This document shows, one piece after another, positions 7,865 through 17,221 of a stretch of 64,000 bases of DNA. The stretch lies in contig NZ_BNCI01000002.1 in the NCBI RefSeq assembly GCF_014656395.1, positions 1,240,001 to 1,304,000 of the forward strand, written 5' to 3'. The DNA comes from Kordiimonas sediminis (GTDB taxonomy: Bacteria; Pseudomonadota; Alphaproteobacteria; Sphingomonadales; Kordiimonadaceae). The position numbers and the translations under genes are program-made. A model generated the notes under the pieces. That model was not told the DNA's origin, ran no database searches, and saw only the letters and a list, made by a program, of their open reading frames with translations. The first letter of the stretch is position 1; the number at the start of each line of letters is the position of its first letter.

Positions 7865-8992
7865 CTATTCCTCCTTCAGCCGTGGATGGACAATGGCCCC
7901 ATCCTTTGTCACCAATGATTCAGCAATAATTTCGTCTTCATAATCAATCTCAAGCTTGCCGTCTTTGACATGCGGGGTGATGAAGTGGACAAGATTGCGT
8001 GCAAAGAGCGCAGATGCATCCGCCGCCAACCGTGATGGTACGTTTCTGTATCCAACGATCGTGACGCCGTGTACCTCTACCACCTCTCCTGGTTTGGACA
8101 GTTCGCAGTTGCCACCATTTTCAACAGCCAGGTCAACAATCACACTGCCAGGTTTCATGGATTTGACCATGTCTTCGGTAATCAGAACCGGGGCCGCACG
8201 TCCGGGGATCAAGGCAGTGGTAATCGCAATATCCTGTTTGGCCAGGGTTGATGCGATAAGGGCCGCCTGTTTGGCTTTATAGTCATCGCTCATTTCCTTG
8301 GCGTAACCGCCTGCAGTTTCGGCCTCGGCCGTTTCTTCGTCTTCAACCATAACAAAGGTACCGCCCAGACTTTCAACCTGCTCTTTGGCAGCAGGGCGAA
8401 CATCTGTTGCCGAAACAATAGCCCCAAGGCGCTTTGCCGTTGCAATTGCCTGCAACCCCGCAACCCCGGCCCCCATCACCATCACTCTGGCAGGTGGAAC
8501 AGTTCCCGCGGCAGTCATCATCATTGGAAAGGCACGGCCAAAATGGCTGGCACCGTCCAGAACCGCTTTATAGCCAGCAAGGTTCGACTGACTGGACAGA
8601 ATATCCATGGACTGTGCGCGCGTAATACGCGGAACAAATTCCATGGCGTATGCTTCCAGCCCGGCATCAGCATATGCCTGTAACCTGTCTTTCTCTAAAT
8701 ACGGGTTCAGCGCAGATAATTGCACTGCCCCCTTCTTTGCTGATTTCACATCAGCAGCGTCGAGCCCCTGAACGGAAAAAATAACATCTGCATCTTTTAA
8801 AGTAGATTTAAGATCGGAACCAATCGTCGCTCCAACCTCTTCATACTGGGCATCTGGAATACTAGCCCCAGCCCCAGCCCCTGTTTCCACACAGACATTA
8901 AAGCCCAGTGAAATCAGCTTTTTAACTGAGTCGGGTGAAGACGATACACGGTGTTCCGCTTCGCGTCTTTCCCTGATAACAGCAAGCTTCAT
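7865..8992 (-). CDS. pntAA: NAD(P) transhydrogenase subunit alpha part 1
   Basis: Soluble NAD(H)-binding domain I of transhydrogenase, 375 aa, related to alanine dehydrogenase. Visible features are the N-terminal MKLAVIRERREAEHRVSSSPDSV, the mobile-loop part PRITRAQSMDILSSQSNLAGY, the Rossmann glycine motif VMVMGAGVAGLQAIATAKRLG, DVRPAAKEQVESLGG and ALIPGRAAPVLITEDMV. First gene of the three-gene operon. On the minus strand a TATAAC -10-like hexamer lies about 90 nt upstream, with a 17-bp dyad covering the expected start of transcription. The opposite strand upstream carries an NtrC-type regulator. Confidence 0.97.
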   Translation of the reverse strand: MKLAVIRERREAEHRVSSSPDSVKKLISLGFNVCVETGAGAGASIPDAQYEEVGATIGSDLKSTLKDADVIFSVQGLDAADVKSAKKGAVQLSALNPYLEKDRLQAYADAGLEAYAMEFVPRITRAQSMDILSSQSNLAGYKAVLDGASHFGRAFPMMMTAAGTVPPARVMVMGAGVAGLQAIATAKRLGAIVSATDVRPAAKEQVESLGGTFVMVEDEETAEAETAGGYAKEMSDDYKAKQAALIASTLAKQDIAITTALIPGRAAPVLITEDMVKSMKPGSVIVDLAVENGGNCELSKPGEVVEVHGVTIVGYRNVPSRLAADASALFARNLVHFITPHVKDGKLEIDYEDEIIAESLVTKDGAIVHPRLKEE

Positions 8993-9060
8993 GCTTTATC
9001 TCCCAAAAAAATTTATTTCATTTTTCTGGTTGGCTGACCCACACCAATCCAGTAGGTGCG

Positions 9061-9077
9061 TGTCTCATTTTGAGACA
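9061..9077. promoter_or_regulatory. 17-bp palindrome at the presumed pnt transcription start
   Basis: TGTCTCATTTTGAGACA is a 7-3-7 perfect dyad. On the minus strand it starts a few bases after a TATAAC hexamer (9083-9088), so it would overlap +1 of pntAA. It shares the frame TGTnTC-N5-GAnACA with a second dyad 136 bp away. The pattern looks like a binding site for a dimeric regulator; which one is inference. Confidence 0.55.
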
Positions 9078-9196
9078 TTCTTGTTATATTCCAAAGTGTT
9101 AATCAAAAACGGCAGCAACTCAAGCTTTAACGCGAAAATTAGAACAATTTTATGTGATTTTTTGCACAATTTTACCTTTACCATTTCATTAACCAT

Positions 9197-9213
9197 TGTA
9201 TCGAAATGATACA
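9197..9213. promoter_or_regulatory. Second 17-bp palindrome, before the NtrC-type regulator gene
   Basis: TGTATCGAAATGATACA is a 6-5-6 dyad with the same TGTnTC-N5-GAnACA frame as the site near pntAA. It lies 50 nt before the regulator's ATG, where it could act in autoregulation. Shared spacing and outer bases argue for one protein binding both. Confidence 0.5.
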
Positions 9214-9262
9214 TCCATGACGCCCGAATCAGGCAAGAAATCGGCACTCATGGAGAGAGCAA

Positions 9263-10717
9263 ATGGCTAAGAAAAGAGTATTGATAGTTGAAGACGAACT
9301 TACGCAAATGCGTATGCTCGAATCTGTGGTCAGCAAAGCTGACTTCGACTATGAAACTGCAGCTACGGGACTACAGGCAGTTAACCGTCTACGGGAAAAA
9401 GGCAAAAAACCGTTCGACGTAATCCTGCTGGATTTAGTTATGCCGGAGATGGACGGCATTGAGGTTCTGGACGAAATTCGCCCGGAAATGCCAAATCTGC
9501 CAGTGGTGATGCTGACTGCACACTCTTCTGTCCGTACCGTGGTTGATGCCATGAAAGCCGGCGCCAATGACTTTATTGTAAAGCCTGCAAGCGCAGAACG
9601 CATTCGCTCAGCACTCCAGGCTGCTATTCGGACTGCCGGTCTTGTGGGGGAGATCGCCCCTGTGCAGGAAAAACTGGGCAAATCCGGCTTTAAAGGACTG
9701 ATTGGCAATAGTAAGCCCATGCGCGACAGCATCCGTCTTGCCATGAAAGCTGCCGCATCGAAAATCCCTGTTCTGGTTGAAGGGGAATCCGGTGTTGGTA
9801 AAGAAGTTTTTGCACAAGCAATCCATAATGCCAGTGACCGCGCCAACAAACCGTTTGTAGCCGTTAACTGTGGTGCCATTCCGGAAAACCTGGTTGAAAG
9901 TATCTTATTCGGTCACGAAAAAGGCGCCTTCACAGGTGCGACCGAGAAACGTATCGGAAAATTTCAGGAAGCTGACGGCGGCACCCTATTCCTTGATGAG
10001 GTTGGTGAACTGCCGCTTGATGTGCAGGTGAAATTGCTGCGCGCCATTCAGGAACGCGAAATTGACCCTGTCGGCGGCAAGGAAAGCATCAAGGTTAATA
10101 TTCGCATTATTTCTGCGACCAACAGAAACCTTCAGGAACGTGTTGAAGAAGGCGCCTTCCGCGAAGACCTGTTGTATCGTCTGAATGTGTTCCCAATCCT
10201 GCTGCCCGGCTTGCGTGACCGTAAGGAAGATATTCCTGCACTGACACAGCATTTTCTGGAGCAGATTGCAGCGATGGAAGGACAGCCCGTTGCAAGCATT
10301 TCCCCTGACGCACAGTTCCTGTTGAACAACTATTGTTGGCCTGGCAATGTCAGACAGCTCCAGAACGCCATTTTCCGGGCTATCATTCTGTCAGACGGTC
10401 AAGAACTGTCGATTAAGGATTTCCCGCACATCTCGCTTGCAGAAAATGAGGGGACTGACACAGTATCGCCATCAAGCAATTCCAATGTGGTTGCACTGAA
10501 TGCTGCGGCACTCTCAAAGGCGACATGCCCTTCACTGCTTCTTGAGAATGAAGAAGGCGATATTAGATCCCTGGAAGAGCTTGAAGCCGAAATCATCGCT
10601 GCCGCACTGCATAAATATCAGGGTCGTATGTCAGAAGTTGCTCGCAAGCTTGGCATCGGACGGTCTACGCTTTACAGGAAAGTAGAGCATTATAATCTGC
10701 AGGAAGCAGCCCAGTAA
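9263..10717 (+). CDS. Sigma54-dependent response regulator, NtrC family
   Basis: Transcription activator of 484 aa with three domains. The receiver domain (1-120) has E10-D11-E12, the phospho-acceptor Asp57 in ILLDLVMPEMDG, Thr85 and Lys107. The AAA+ domain has Walker A GESGVGKE (174-181), the sigma54-contacting loop GAFTGA (221-226) and Walker B TLFLDEVGEL. The C-terminal Fis-type helix-turn-helix is EVARKLGIGRSTLYRKVEHY. All catalytic residues are present, so it should be active with sigma54. The ATG is preceded by GGAGAG. No histidine kinase is nearby, so signal and targets are unknown; the dyads upstream are candidate sites. murI follows 36 nt later. Confidence 0.95.
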   Translation: MAKKRVLIVEDELTQMRMLESVVSKADFDYETAATGLQAVNRLREKGKKPFDVILLDLVMPEMDGIEVLDEIRPEMPNLPVVMLTAHSSVRTVVDAMKAGANDFIVKPASAERIRSALQAAIRTAGLVGEIAPVQEKLGKSGFKGLIGNSKPMRDSIRLAMKAAASKIPVLVEGESGVGKEVFAQAIHNASDRANKPFVAVNCGAIPENLVESILFGHEKGAFTGATEKRIGKFQEADGGTLFLDEVGELPLDVQVKLLRAIQEREIDPVGGKESIKVNIRIISATNRNLQERVEEGAFREDLLYRLNVFPILLPGLRDRKEDIPALTQHFLEQIAAMEGQPVASISPDAQFLLNNYCWPGNVRQLQNAIFRAIILSDGQELSIKDFPHISLAENEGTDTVSPSSNSNVVALNAAALSKATCPSLLLENEEGDIRSLEELEAEIIAAALHKYQGRMSEVARKLGIGRSTLYRKVEHYNLQEAAQ

Positions 10718-10753
10718 AAAGTTTCACTGTGCTGCTCTGAAAAGAGGTGCACA

Positions 10754-11593
10754 GTGATTGGTGTTTTCGATAGTGGCAGTGGTGGCATTACAATTCTGCA
10801 GGCTTTGCGCAGTTCAATGCCCGATCAGGACTTTCTGTATCTGGGCGACCATGCCAACGCCCCTTATGGCCACCGCAGCAATCAGCAAATAGTTGATCTG
10901 ACGATAAAGGGGGTCGACCGGCTTATGGCTGCGGGCTGCACCCTTGTTATTCTTGCCTGCAATACGGCCGCGGCGGTTGCCCTGCGACACATTCAGCAGA
11001 CGTGGCTACCACATACCTACCCAAACAACCGGGTTCTTGGTGTCCTTGTCCCAATGGTCGAGGCTGTAACCGGGGTCCCCTGGCACCATATTCCGCATGC
11101 AGCAGAGGACACAGCAAAGCAGACAGGAAAATCAATTCTCTTGTTTGCCACGCGAAAAACCATTGAAAGCCGTGCCTACCATGATGAAGTGGAGAAGCGT
11201 GCTCCGGGTATCTCTCTGCTGGATAAGCCCTGCCCCGGCCTTGTGGACGCAATCGAAGGGGGCGCTGGCGCAAGCCCAATCGCGGGACTAATAGCAGGGT
11301 ATGTTGCAGAAGCGCTGACTATGTGCGAAAGGCCAGATGCTGTCATTCTTGGCTGCACGCACTTCCCGCTGGCAGCCCAGCATTTCATCACCAATCTTCC
11401 CGAAAACACGCCGGTATTTTCCCAGCCCGATATCGTTGCACAGTCCCTGAAGGATTATCTAGAACGCCATAAAGGCCTGGTCATCAAGGGCGACGGAGAT
11501 ATGACCTTGCTTACAACAGGCGACCCTGCAAGCGTGAACAGGTTGTCCGCCTTTTTACCAGACGGCTTCCGTAACTTTAAAGGGGCCATATAG
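10754..11593 (+). CDS. murI: Glutamate racemase
   Basis: Cytosolic enzyme making D-glutamate for peptidoglycan. The 279-aa protein begins MIGVFDSGSGGITILQAL with the catalytic-region Asp6 and Ser7, has YLGDHANAPYGHRS, the first catalytic cysteine in ILACNTAAAVALR (Cys69), and the second in LGCTHFPLAAQHF. The GTG start is preferred since translation from it gives the conserved N-terminus exactly; AGAGGT lies upstream. It trails the regulator gene closely and may be cotranscribed. Its stop codon sits inside the terminator hairpin. Confidence 0.95.
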   Translation: MIGVFDSGSGGITILQALRSSMPDQDFLYLGDHANAPYGHRSNQQIVDLTIKGVDRLMAAGCTLVILACNTAAAVALRHIQQTWLPHTYPNNRVLGVLVPMVEAVTGVPWHHIPHAAEDTAKQTGKSILLFATRKTIESRAYHDEVEKRAPGISLLDKPCPGLVDAIEGGAGASPIAGLIAGYVAEALTMCERPDAVILGCTHFPLAAQHFITNLPENTPVFSQPDIVAQSLKDYLERHKGLVIKGDGDMTLLTTGDPASVNRLSAFLPDGFRNFKGAI

Positions 11594-11601
11594 GCCCCTT
11601 T
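11579..11601. terminator. Hairpin terminator overlapping the murI stop codon
   Basis: AAAGGGGCC and GGCCCCTTT form a 9-bp stem with an ATATA loop; the TAG of murI lies at the loop/stem junction. It lies between convergent murI and gcvPB and could serve both, though the U-tracts outside the stem are short. Confidence 0.65.
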
Positions 11602-11631
11602 GGAATGCTCTTATATGCGTATGGGCTGAAA

Positions 11632-13176
11632 CTACTCAGCAGCCTCATACTTCAGGACGGGCTTGCGCGCTGCTTGTGTTTCGTCAAGGCGTCCCATCGG
11701 CGCAAAATACGGTGCACCAGAGAAACGCGCAACATTGCCAGACTTGGCTTCTTCCACCAGACCGCGCATGGAGCGAATAAACTGATCCAGATTGTTTTTA
11801 GATTCTGATTCAGTTGGTTCGATTAACATGGCACCGTGCACAACAAGCGGGAAGTACATAGTCATTGGGTGATACCCTTCGTCGATCATTGCCTTGGCAA
11901 AATCAAGGGTAGTAACGCCCGTATCCTTCAGGAACCGATCATCAAACAAGGCTTCGTGCATGCATGGCCCTTCGTATGACGCCGTCATGACATCTTGAAG
12001 ACTTGCCAAAATATAGTTCGCGCTCAGAACAGCATCTTCTGATGCCTGTTTCAGCCCGTCACTACCGTGGCTCATCATATAACTTAGAGCACGTACATAC
12101 ATGCCCATCTGACCGTGGAACGCTACAAGACGGCCCATACTAGGGTCTTTATCGTCTGCATGCTCTTTCAGCGTCAGACCATCCGCAGTTTTCACCACAT
12201 ACGGCAACGGCACATAGTCTTTGAGCGCATCAGAGAAAACAACGGGACCAGAACCCGGCCCACCCCCGCCGTGCGGCGTAGAGAATGTCTTATGTAGGTT
12301 AAGGTGCATCGCATCAACACCAAGGTCACCAGGGCGAGCCTTACCAACAATTGCGTTAAAGTTTGCACCGTCACAGTAGAAGAAGGCGCCTGCTGCATGC
12401 ACTGCATCAGCGATTTCGCGGACTTCGTCTTCAAACAACCCACATGTATTTGGGTTGGTTACCATCACGGCGGCAACTGTATCATCCAGTGACTGTTTCA
12501 GCGCCTCAATGTCCACACGGCCATTGTCTTTTGCTGGAATAGACTTCACCTTATAGCCACAGAAGGCAGCAGTGGCAGGGTTTGTACCGTGGGCACTTTC
12601 AGGGCAAAGAATAACTTCCCGCGCATCACCGCGTGCTTCAAGCGCAGCACGAATTGCCATCACACCGCACAATTCACCGTGCGCCCCTGCTTTCGGGGAC
12701 AAAGCAACCGCAGGCGTACCAGTCAACTCCAGTATCCAGTGTGACAATGTTTCCATCAGTTCCAGCGCCCCCTGAACCGTAGAGATCGGCTGTAACGGAT
12801 GAATGTCACCAAAACCCGGCAAACGTGCCATTTTTTCATTCAGGCGCGGGTTATGTTTCATGGTGCAGGACCCCAGAGGGAATGGCCCCATATCAATACC
12901 GTAATTTTTCCGGCTTAGACGCGTGTAATGACGCACAACATCCGGCTCAGGCAAACCCGGGCATCCAATCTTGCTGTCACGGCCAAGACCCGCGATTTCC
13001 AGATCAAAATCACCTACTTCCTCAACATCAACGCCCGTTGTGTCTTCCCGGTCCATTTCAAAAATCAGTGGCTCAGCCAAACGCAAACCGCGGTGACCTG
13101 AGAAGCTTTCAAATGCAGTTGACTGACCATCTGTCTCGACAGCTGCAGTTGGACGACCTTGTGTATTCATGCTCAT
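11632..13176 (-). CDS. gcvPB: Glycine dehydrogenase (decarboxylating) subunit 2, P-protein
   Basis: C-terminal half of the split glycine cleavage P-protein, 514 aa. It carries the pyridoxal phosphate lysine in [19 protein letters not shown], with [14 protein letters not shown] and [13 protein letters not shown] before it. It forms a heterotetramer with subunit 1 and decarboxylates glycine onto the lipoyl arm of GcvH. The start overlaps the gcvPA stop by four bases (ATGA) and has a strong AGGAGG seven bases upstream, so translation is coupled. Last gene of the operon. Confidence 0.97.
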   Translation of the reverse strand: MSMNTQGRPTAAVETDGQSTAFESFSGHRGLRLAEPLIFEMDREDTTGVDVEEVGDFDLEIAGLGRDSKIGCPGLPEPDVVRHYTRLSRKNYGIDMGPFPLGSCTMKHNPRLNEKMARLPGFGDIHPLQPISTVQGALELMETLSHWILELTGTPAVALSPKAGAHGELCGVMAIRAALEARGDAREVILCPESAHGTNPATAAFCGYKVKSIPAKDNGRVDIEALKQSLDDTVAAVMVTNPNTCGLFEDEVREIADAVHAAGAFFYCDGANFNAIVGKARPGDLGVDAMHLNLHKTFSTPHGGGGPGSGPVVFSDALKDYVPLPYVVKTADGLTLKEHADDKDPSMGRLVAFHGQMGMYVRALSYMMSHGSDGLKQASEDAVLSANYILASLQDVMTASYEGPCMHEALFDDRFLKDTGVTTLDFAKAMIDEGYHPMTMYFPLVVHGAMLIEPTESESKNNLDQFIRSMRGLVEEAKSGNVARFSGAPYFAPMGRLDETQAARKPVLKYEAAE

Positions 13177-14534
13177 GACAACACCTCCTTAAGACCGGTA
13201 GCCAGTGCAGCAATATCATCTTCAAGCACTGTTTCCGTTGCCGCAATAATCAAGAGATCATCCATTCCCGCACCGGGATAGAGACGTGACGCTGGCACAC
13301 CTGCCAGAATATCTTTATCTGCGAGCTTTTCGACGATGTCTGCTGCGTTACCCGGCAGGCGAACAGTGATTTCGTTAAAGTAGGCACTGTTTAGCACCTC
13401 AACACCTGAGATCGCAGACAGGGCCAATTTCACGTCCTGTGCACGCTTATGGTTCACACGGGCTACCTGACGCAGACCCTTTTCACCAAGGAGGCTCATA
13501 TGTACCGTAAAGGCCAGCGCACACAGGCCGGAGTTTGTACAAATGTTAGACGTCGCCTTTTCACGGCGGATATGCTGTTCACGTGTGGAAAGCGTCAACA
13601 CGAAACCGCGGTCGCCGTTGCTGTCTACGGTTTCACCACACAGGCGACCCGGCATCTGACGAACATACTTCTGATTGGTCGCAAACAGGCCAAGGTACGG
13701 ACCACCAAACATGAGGCCGTTACCAATACTCTGCCCTTCCCCAACAACAATATCTGCACCCATCTCACCCGGACTTTTGATCATCCCAAGCGACATGACC
13801 TCTGTCACTGCCACGATCAGCAGAGCTTTGTGCGCATGCGCTTTCTCTGCAACCGGCGTCAGGTCCAGAACATGACCAAACACACCCGGGTTCTGGACGA
13901 CAACACAGCTGGTTTCATCGTCAATGGCATCAATCAGTGCATCAAGCTCGGCCTGCGGGTTTGCTGGCTGCGCTTGCTGCGTAACCACAACATCTTCAGT
14001 GTACTGGGTCATCGTTTCAACAACGCGAGCATAATGAGCATGCAGGCTGCCACACAGGATCGCCTTCTTCTTCCGCGTTACCCGGCGTGCCATCAATACA
14101 GCTTCACCGCAAGCAGTAGACCCGTCATACATGCTGGCATTGGCGACATCCATGCCTGTCAGCGCCGCAACCTGCGTCTGGAATTCAAAAATCGCCTGCA
14201 AAGTACCTTGCGCTATCTCCGGCTGGTACGGTGTGTAAGCGGTCAGGAACTCACCACGCTGGATGATATGATCAACAGTTGCGGGCACATGGTGCTTGTA
14301 GGCACCAGCCCCAACAAAGAACGGAACAGATCCGGCAGCCGTATTGCGCGCTGCCATTTTTGACAAGGCACGTTCAACAGCCATTTCAGACATATGTCGC
14401 GGCAAATCAATTTCCGGATTAAGATCTGCAGCAGGTACATCCTTAAACAGGTCATCAATGGATGACACGCCGATCTTTTTTAACATCTCAGACCGGTCGT
14501 CACCGGTCAGCGGTAGATAGCGCATGGATTGCAC
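13173..14534 (-). CDS. gcvPA: Glycine dehydrogenase (decarboxylating) subunit 1, P-protein
   Basis: N-terminal half of the split P-protein, 453 aa. The start [15 protein letters not shown] is typical, preceded by two residues. Other family stretches are [39 protein letters not shown] and [19 protein letters not shown]. It has the same fold as subunit 2 but lacks the PLP lysine and shapes the active site. It lies 25 nt after gcvH. The split form is widespread in bacteria. Confidence 0.97.
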   Translation of the reverse strand: MQSMRYLPLTGDDRSEMLKKIGVSSIDDLFKDVPAADLNPEIDLPRHMSEMAVERALSKMAARNTAAGSVPFFVGAGAYKHHVPATVDHIIQRGEFLTAYTPYQPEIAQGTLQAIFEFQTQVAALTGMDVANASMYDGSTACGEAVLMARRVTRKKKAILCGSLHAHYARVVETMTQYTEDVVVTQQAQPANPQAELDALIDAIDDETSCVVVQNPGVFGHVLDLTPVAEKAHAHKALLIVAVTEVMSLGMIKSPGEMGADIVVGEGQSIGNGLMFGGPYLGLFATNQKYVRQMPGRLCGETVDSNGDRGFVLTLSTREQHIRREKATSNICTNSGLCALAFTVHMSLLGEKGLRQVARVNHKRAQDVKLALSAISGVEVLNSAYFNEITVRLPGNAADIVEKLADKDILAGVPASRLYPGAGMDDLLIIAATETVLEDDIAALATGLKEVLS

Positions 14535-14559
14535 TCCTTGGGGGATTGGGTTTTAAACC

Positions 14560-14928
14560 TTAAAGACCTTCGATGAATGACTTGTAAGCGTCTTCACCCA
14601 TAAGATCGTCAAGCTCGCCAGCATCAGAAAGCTTCACCTTAAAGAACCAACCGTCAGTTGTCGGTGCAGAGTTCACAAGCGCAGGCTCACCTTCCAGAGC
14701 TTCGTTGATTTCCGTTACTTCACCGGACACAGCAGCATATACTTCACTTGCAGCTTTCACGGATTCGACAACAGACACCTCATCACCCTTGGCAAAAGTC
14801 GCGCCTACTTCTGGAAGTTCGACAAAAACAATGTCGCCCAGTGCATTTTGTGCATAGTCTGTAATACCGATTGTTGCAGTATCGCCGTCCACAGAAACCC
14901 ACTCATGGTCTTCGCTATATTTAATCAT
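14560..14928 (-). CDS. gcvH: Glycine cleavage system H protein
   Basis: Lipoyl carrier of the glycine cleavage system, 122 aa, the normal length. The lipoylation site is Lys58 in VVESVKAASEVYAAVSG. It begins MIKYSEDHEWVSVDGDTATI and ends in the expected GEDAYKSFIEGL. It shuttles the aminomethyl group from the P- to the T-protein. It follows gcvT by 14 nt in the same operon. Confidence 0.98.
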   Translation of the reverse strand: MIKYSEDHEWVSVDGDTATIGITDYAQNALGDIVFVELPEVGATFAKGDEVSVVESVKAASEVYAAVSGEVTEINEALEGEPALVNSAPTTDGWFFKVKLSDAGELDDLMGEDAYKSFIEGL

Positions 14929-14942
14929 GGAAAAGCCTCCCT

Positions 14943-16079
14943 CTATTTGTTGGCTGTTTTGCGGACATACCGCTGTTCGATAAATGGGGTTTTCGCAACC
15001 TTGGCAGGATGCCCTTTACCCCGGATCATTAATTGAATGTCTGTGCCGATATCTGCAAAGGCAGCCGGTACATAGCCCATCGCAACCGGACCACCAACTG
15101 TTGGGCCGAACCCGCCGGATGTAACCGTACCGATCTCATTGCCGTCCATATCTGCGATCGGCGTTCCTTCTCGCGCAGGGGCACGCCCAGAAGGGATGAT
15201 ACCAACACGGACAGTTTCTGCGCCTTCTGCCAGTTCCTTCAGAATGCGGTCTCTGCCGACAAAGTCACCGTCTTCGCGACGTTTCTTGCCGAGAGCAAAT
15301 GTCACCTTCGCCGCAACAGGACTGATGTTACCGTCAAAGTCATGGCCTGACAGACATAATCCAGCTTCCAGTCTCAGGCTATCACGCGCACCAAGACCAA
15401 TCCACTCTACGTCCTCATGTTCAAGGAGTTTGGCAGCAAATTCCGCTACCTCATCAGCGGGGACTGAGATTTCATAGCCATCTTCGCCTGTATAACCAGA
15501 ACGGGATACCCAGCAAACAACACCGCCAAGGGTGACCATCGTTGCTTCCATAAACCCTAGATCGACGACCTCAGGTGCAATAGATGCCAAAACGGCTTCT
15601 GCCTTTGGACCCTGCAGTGCGATCAGTGCACGATCATCCAGAGGCTCCAGCGTAACCTGACCAGCAAGCTTCTCTTCAATGATGGCATAATCTTTATCTT
15701 TGAACGCCGCGTTCACCACAACATACAGCATGCCGTCTGGCTCAAAGGTGCGCGTGACCATCAGGTCGTCTTCAATGCCACCTTCATCATTCAGTAAGAG
15801 CGTGTAGCGCATCTTACCTGGCTTCAGTACTGCGAGCGCGCCTGGCATGATTTTCTCAAGCGCTTTTGCGGGATCAACATCACCGATACCGCGGATATAG
15901 GCCTGCCCCATGTGCGATACATCAAACAATCCGGCTTTTTCACGAGTATGTATATGCTCTTTCATAATACCAAGAGGGTACTGCACTGGCATCGCGTAGC
16001 CAGCGAATGGTACCATTTTGCCACCAGCGGCAACATGCAGATCATATAGCGGTGTTTTCAGTAATGTTTCTTCAGTCAT
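14943..16079 (-). CDS. gcvT: Glycine cleavage system T protein (aminomethyltransferase)
   Basis: Tetrahydrofolate-dependent aminomethyltransferase, 378 aa, releasing ammonia and making methylene-THF. The true start is the ATG giving MTEETLLKTPLYDLHVAAGG, preceded by GGAGAG; the open frame continues 35 codons upstream only because it runs into the riboswitch RNA. Family stretches: MVPFAGYAMPVQYPLGIMKE, GLFDVSHMGQ, SRSGYTGEDGYEIS and LGARDSLRLEAGLCLSG. First gene of gcvT-gcvH-gcvPA-gcvPB, controlled by the glycine riboswitch in its leader. Confidence 0.97.
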   Translation of the reverse strand: MTEETLLKTPLYDLHVAAGGKMVPFAGYAMPVQYPLGIMKEHIHTREKAGLFDVSHMGQAYIRGIGDVDPAKALEKIMPGALAVLKPGKMRYTLLLNDEGGIEDDLMVTRTFEPDGMLYVVVNAAFKDKDYAIIEEKLAGQVTLEPLDDRALIALQGPKAEAVLASIAPEVVDLGFMEATMVTLGGVVCWVSRSGYTGEDGYEISVPADEVAEFAAKLLEHEDVEWIGLGARDSLRLEAGLCLSGHDFDGNISPVAAKVTFALGKKRREDGDFVGRDRILKELAEGAETVRVGIIPSGRAPAREGTPIADMDGNEIGTVTSGGFGPTVGGPVAMGYVPAAFADIGTDIQLMIRGKGHPAKVAKTPFIEQRYVRKTANK

Positions 16080-16128
16080 GGTCAGGCTCTCCGCGCACAA
16101 ATGGGCACCGACACAAAGTCGGCATAAA

Positions 16129-16332
16129 CCCCCTCTGTCATAAAACCTGAGAGATTGACCATAGTTGGTGCATAAACAGTACACTAACGCAGGCTTACCC
16201 CGTCGGTGAGGTCAGGTTACCCTGCCCTGCTTTCCAGAGTGTCGCGTACCGTGCGGTCCTCGATGCCTGAGAGTTTCCGGGGTGGTTGCTCCTTCGGCGC
16301 TGACGAAACAGATGTCAGTCTCTCCCGCGCGG
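16129..16332 (-). ncRNA. Tandem glycine riboswitch controlling gcvT-gcvH-gcvPA-gcvPB
   Basis: The leader of gcvT contains two glycine aptamers in a row. The first (about 16249-16332) has GCGGGAGAGACUGAC, the conserved GCGCCGAAGGAGCAACC core and ACUCUCAGGCA, closed by a near-complementary outer stem (CCGCGCGG with CCGCACGG). The second (about 16129-16239) has GCAGGGCAGGGUAACCUGAC, CACCGACGGGGUAAGCC and UCUCUCAGGUUUU, closed by CUCUG/CAGAG. A small hairpin CCGAC-TTTGT-GTCGG (16108-16122) lies between the second aptamer and the gcvT ribosome binding site and may be part of the expression platform. In the known class, glycine turns expression on. Homology is clear by eye; the exact switching mechanism is inference. 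Confidence 0.93.
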
Positions 16333-16390
16333 TGCTGCAGTTTTTCGCAAAAAACAGCATGACTTTATCCTGCCGTAGCAGGACGGTGCG

Positions 16391-16418
16391 ATCATATGGC
16401 CAAGTCCTAAAGAGTCAA
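16391..16418 (-). promoter_or_regulatory. Sigma70-type promoter of the gcv operon
   Basis: On the minus strand TTGACT, a 16-nt spacer and TATGAT lie about 60 nt before the first aptamer. A hairpin TCCTGC-CGTA-GCAGGA lies near the expected 5' end of the transcript. Confidence 0.65.
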
Positions 16419-16497
16419 CACAGAATGTTGCACTGGCCACTAGTTTTTAGTGCACAGGGAAACCTGATGTTTTTTGGGTAAAACTCTACAGAGACGC

Positions 16498-17004
16498 CTA
16501 GCGCTCCATATTGTAGACAACCTCATCCGGCGTTAGCTGGAAACCTACCAGAACTTCATAGTTATAGCGCCGGGCCTGCTCAATAGACGGGATAACACTT
16601 TCAAAGGCCTGAGAGACAACGGCACGGCCATTGCTGTCAAAGCGCAGTGTAGCTGTCTCGATAGTTTTGGTGATAATCTGTGTCGTGTCTTTCATCACAA
16701 TGACAAAATACTCAACATTGACAGAATCACCGCTAAGAGCATCGCCTGCGGTTGCACCAATCTGGAAAGTCATGTTTGACCGGACGGAATCACCTTCTGT
16801 GCAGCTTAGATTCACATTCATAATAGAGGCTGTAAAAGCAACATCTGATGGCTGGCGCCCTTCACCCGAAAATCTGGTCAACGTGCCAGTATCTCCGACA
16901 ACCGCAACTGCAGGACATCTGGATACAATAACCTCCAACGGGTTTTTATTACAGGCCGCAACCAACAGAGATAGAAGCGCAAGAACCGCAAAACGAGCAA
17001 ACAT
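16498..17004 (-). CDS. Hypothetical lipoprotein
   Basis: 168-aa protein of unknown function. The start MFARFAVLALLSLLVAACNK is chosen because it gives a complete lipoprotein signal peptide with lipobox VAAC; the longer frame upstream does not improve it. The mature domain is beta-rich and resembles a secreted beta-sandwich (VAFTASIMNVNLSCTEGDSVRS, VNVEYFVIVMKDTTQIITKT, YNYEVLVGFQLTPDEVVYN), with one Cys pair possible (Cys after SR and LSCTEG). It lies between the gcv leader and divergent ispH. Membrane-anchored periplasmic location is inferred. Confidence 0.75.
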   Translation of the reverse strand: MFARFAVLALLSLLVAACNKNPLEVIVSRCPAVAVVGDTGTLTRFSGEGRQPSDVAFTASIMNVNLSCTEGDSVRSNMTFQIGATAGDALSGDSVNVEYFVIVMKDTTQIITKTIETATLRFDSNGRAVVSQAFESVIPSIEQARRYNYEVLVGFQLTPDEVVYNMER

Positions 17005-17221
17005 CAAATACTTTCCATTCGACTTGATAAGGTTTTCCGTTCCCCTGCTATCCAGCAAATGCGGCACAACAAGGGCAAACATCGCGGCGATCATAGGTAG
17101 ATGCCTGTAAAAGAGCAAGTCCAGATATAGACACGGTGTTTTTTACTCTATTCGGTCGATCATACCTTGACCGTTCGCCTTACCCCAGCTAGCTAAAAGA
17201 AGACATGAGGAGAGTTATAAA

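Noticed and set aside
8993-9262. Sigma54 promoter for pnt or the regulator
   Set aside because: I looked for TGGCAC-N5-TTGC on both strands and found no acceptable match, so control by the NtrC-type protein as a sigma54 activator here is not supported.
13449-14363. Plus-strand open frame of 304 codons
   Set aside because: Antisense to gcvPA, which is certain; composition rich in Arg, His and Thr typical of shadow frames.
16080-16184. N-terminal extension of gcvT
   Set aside because: This stretch is the second glycine aptamer and leader; the ATG at 16079 gives the conserved N-terminus and has GGAGAG before it.
16206-16481. Plus-strand open frame across the gcv leader
   Set aside because: It runs antisense to the riboswitch and its promoter; no independent support.
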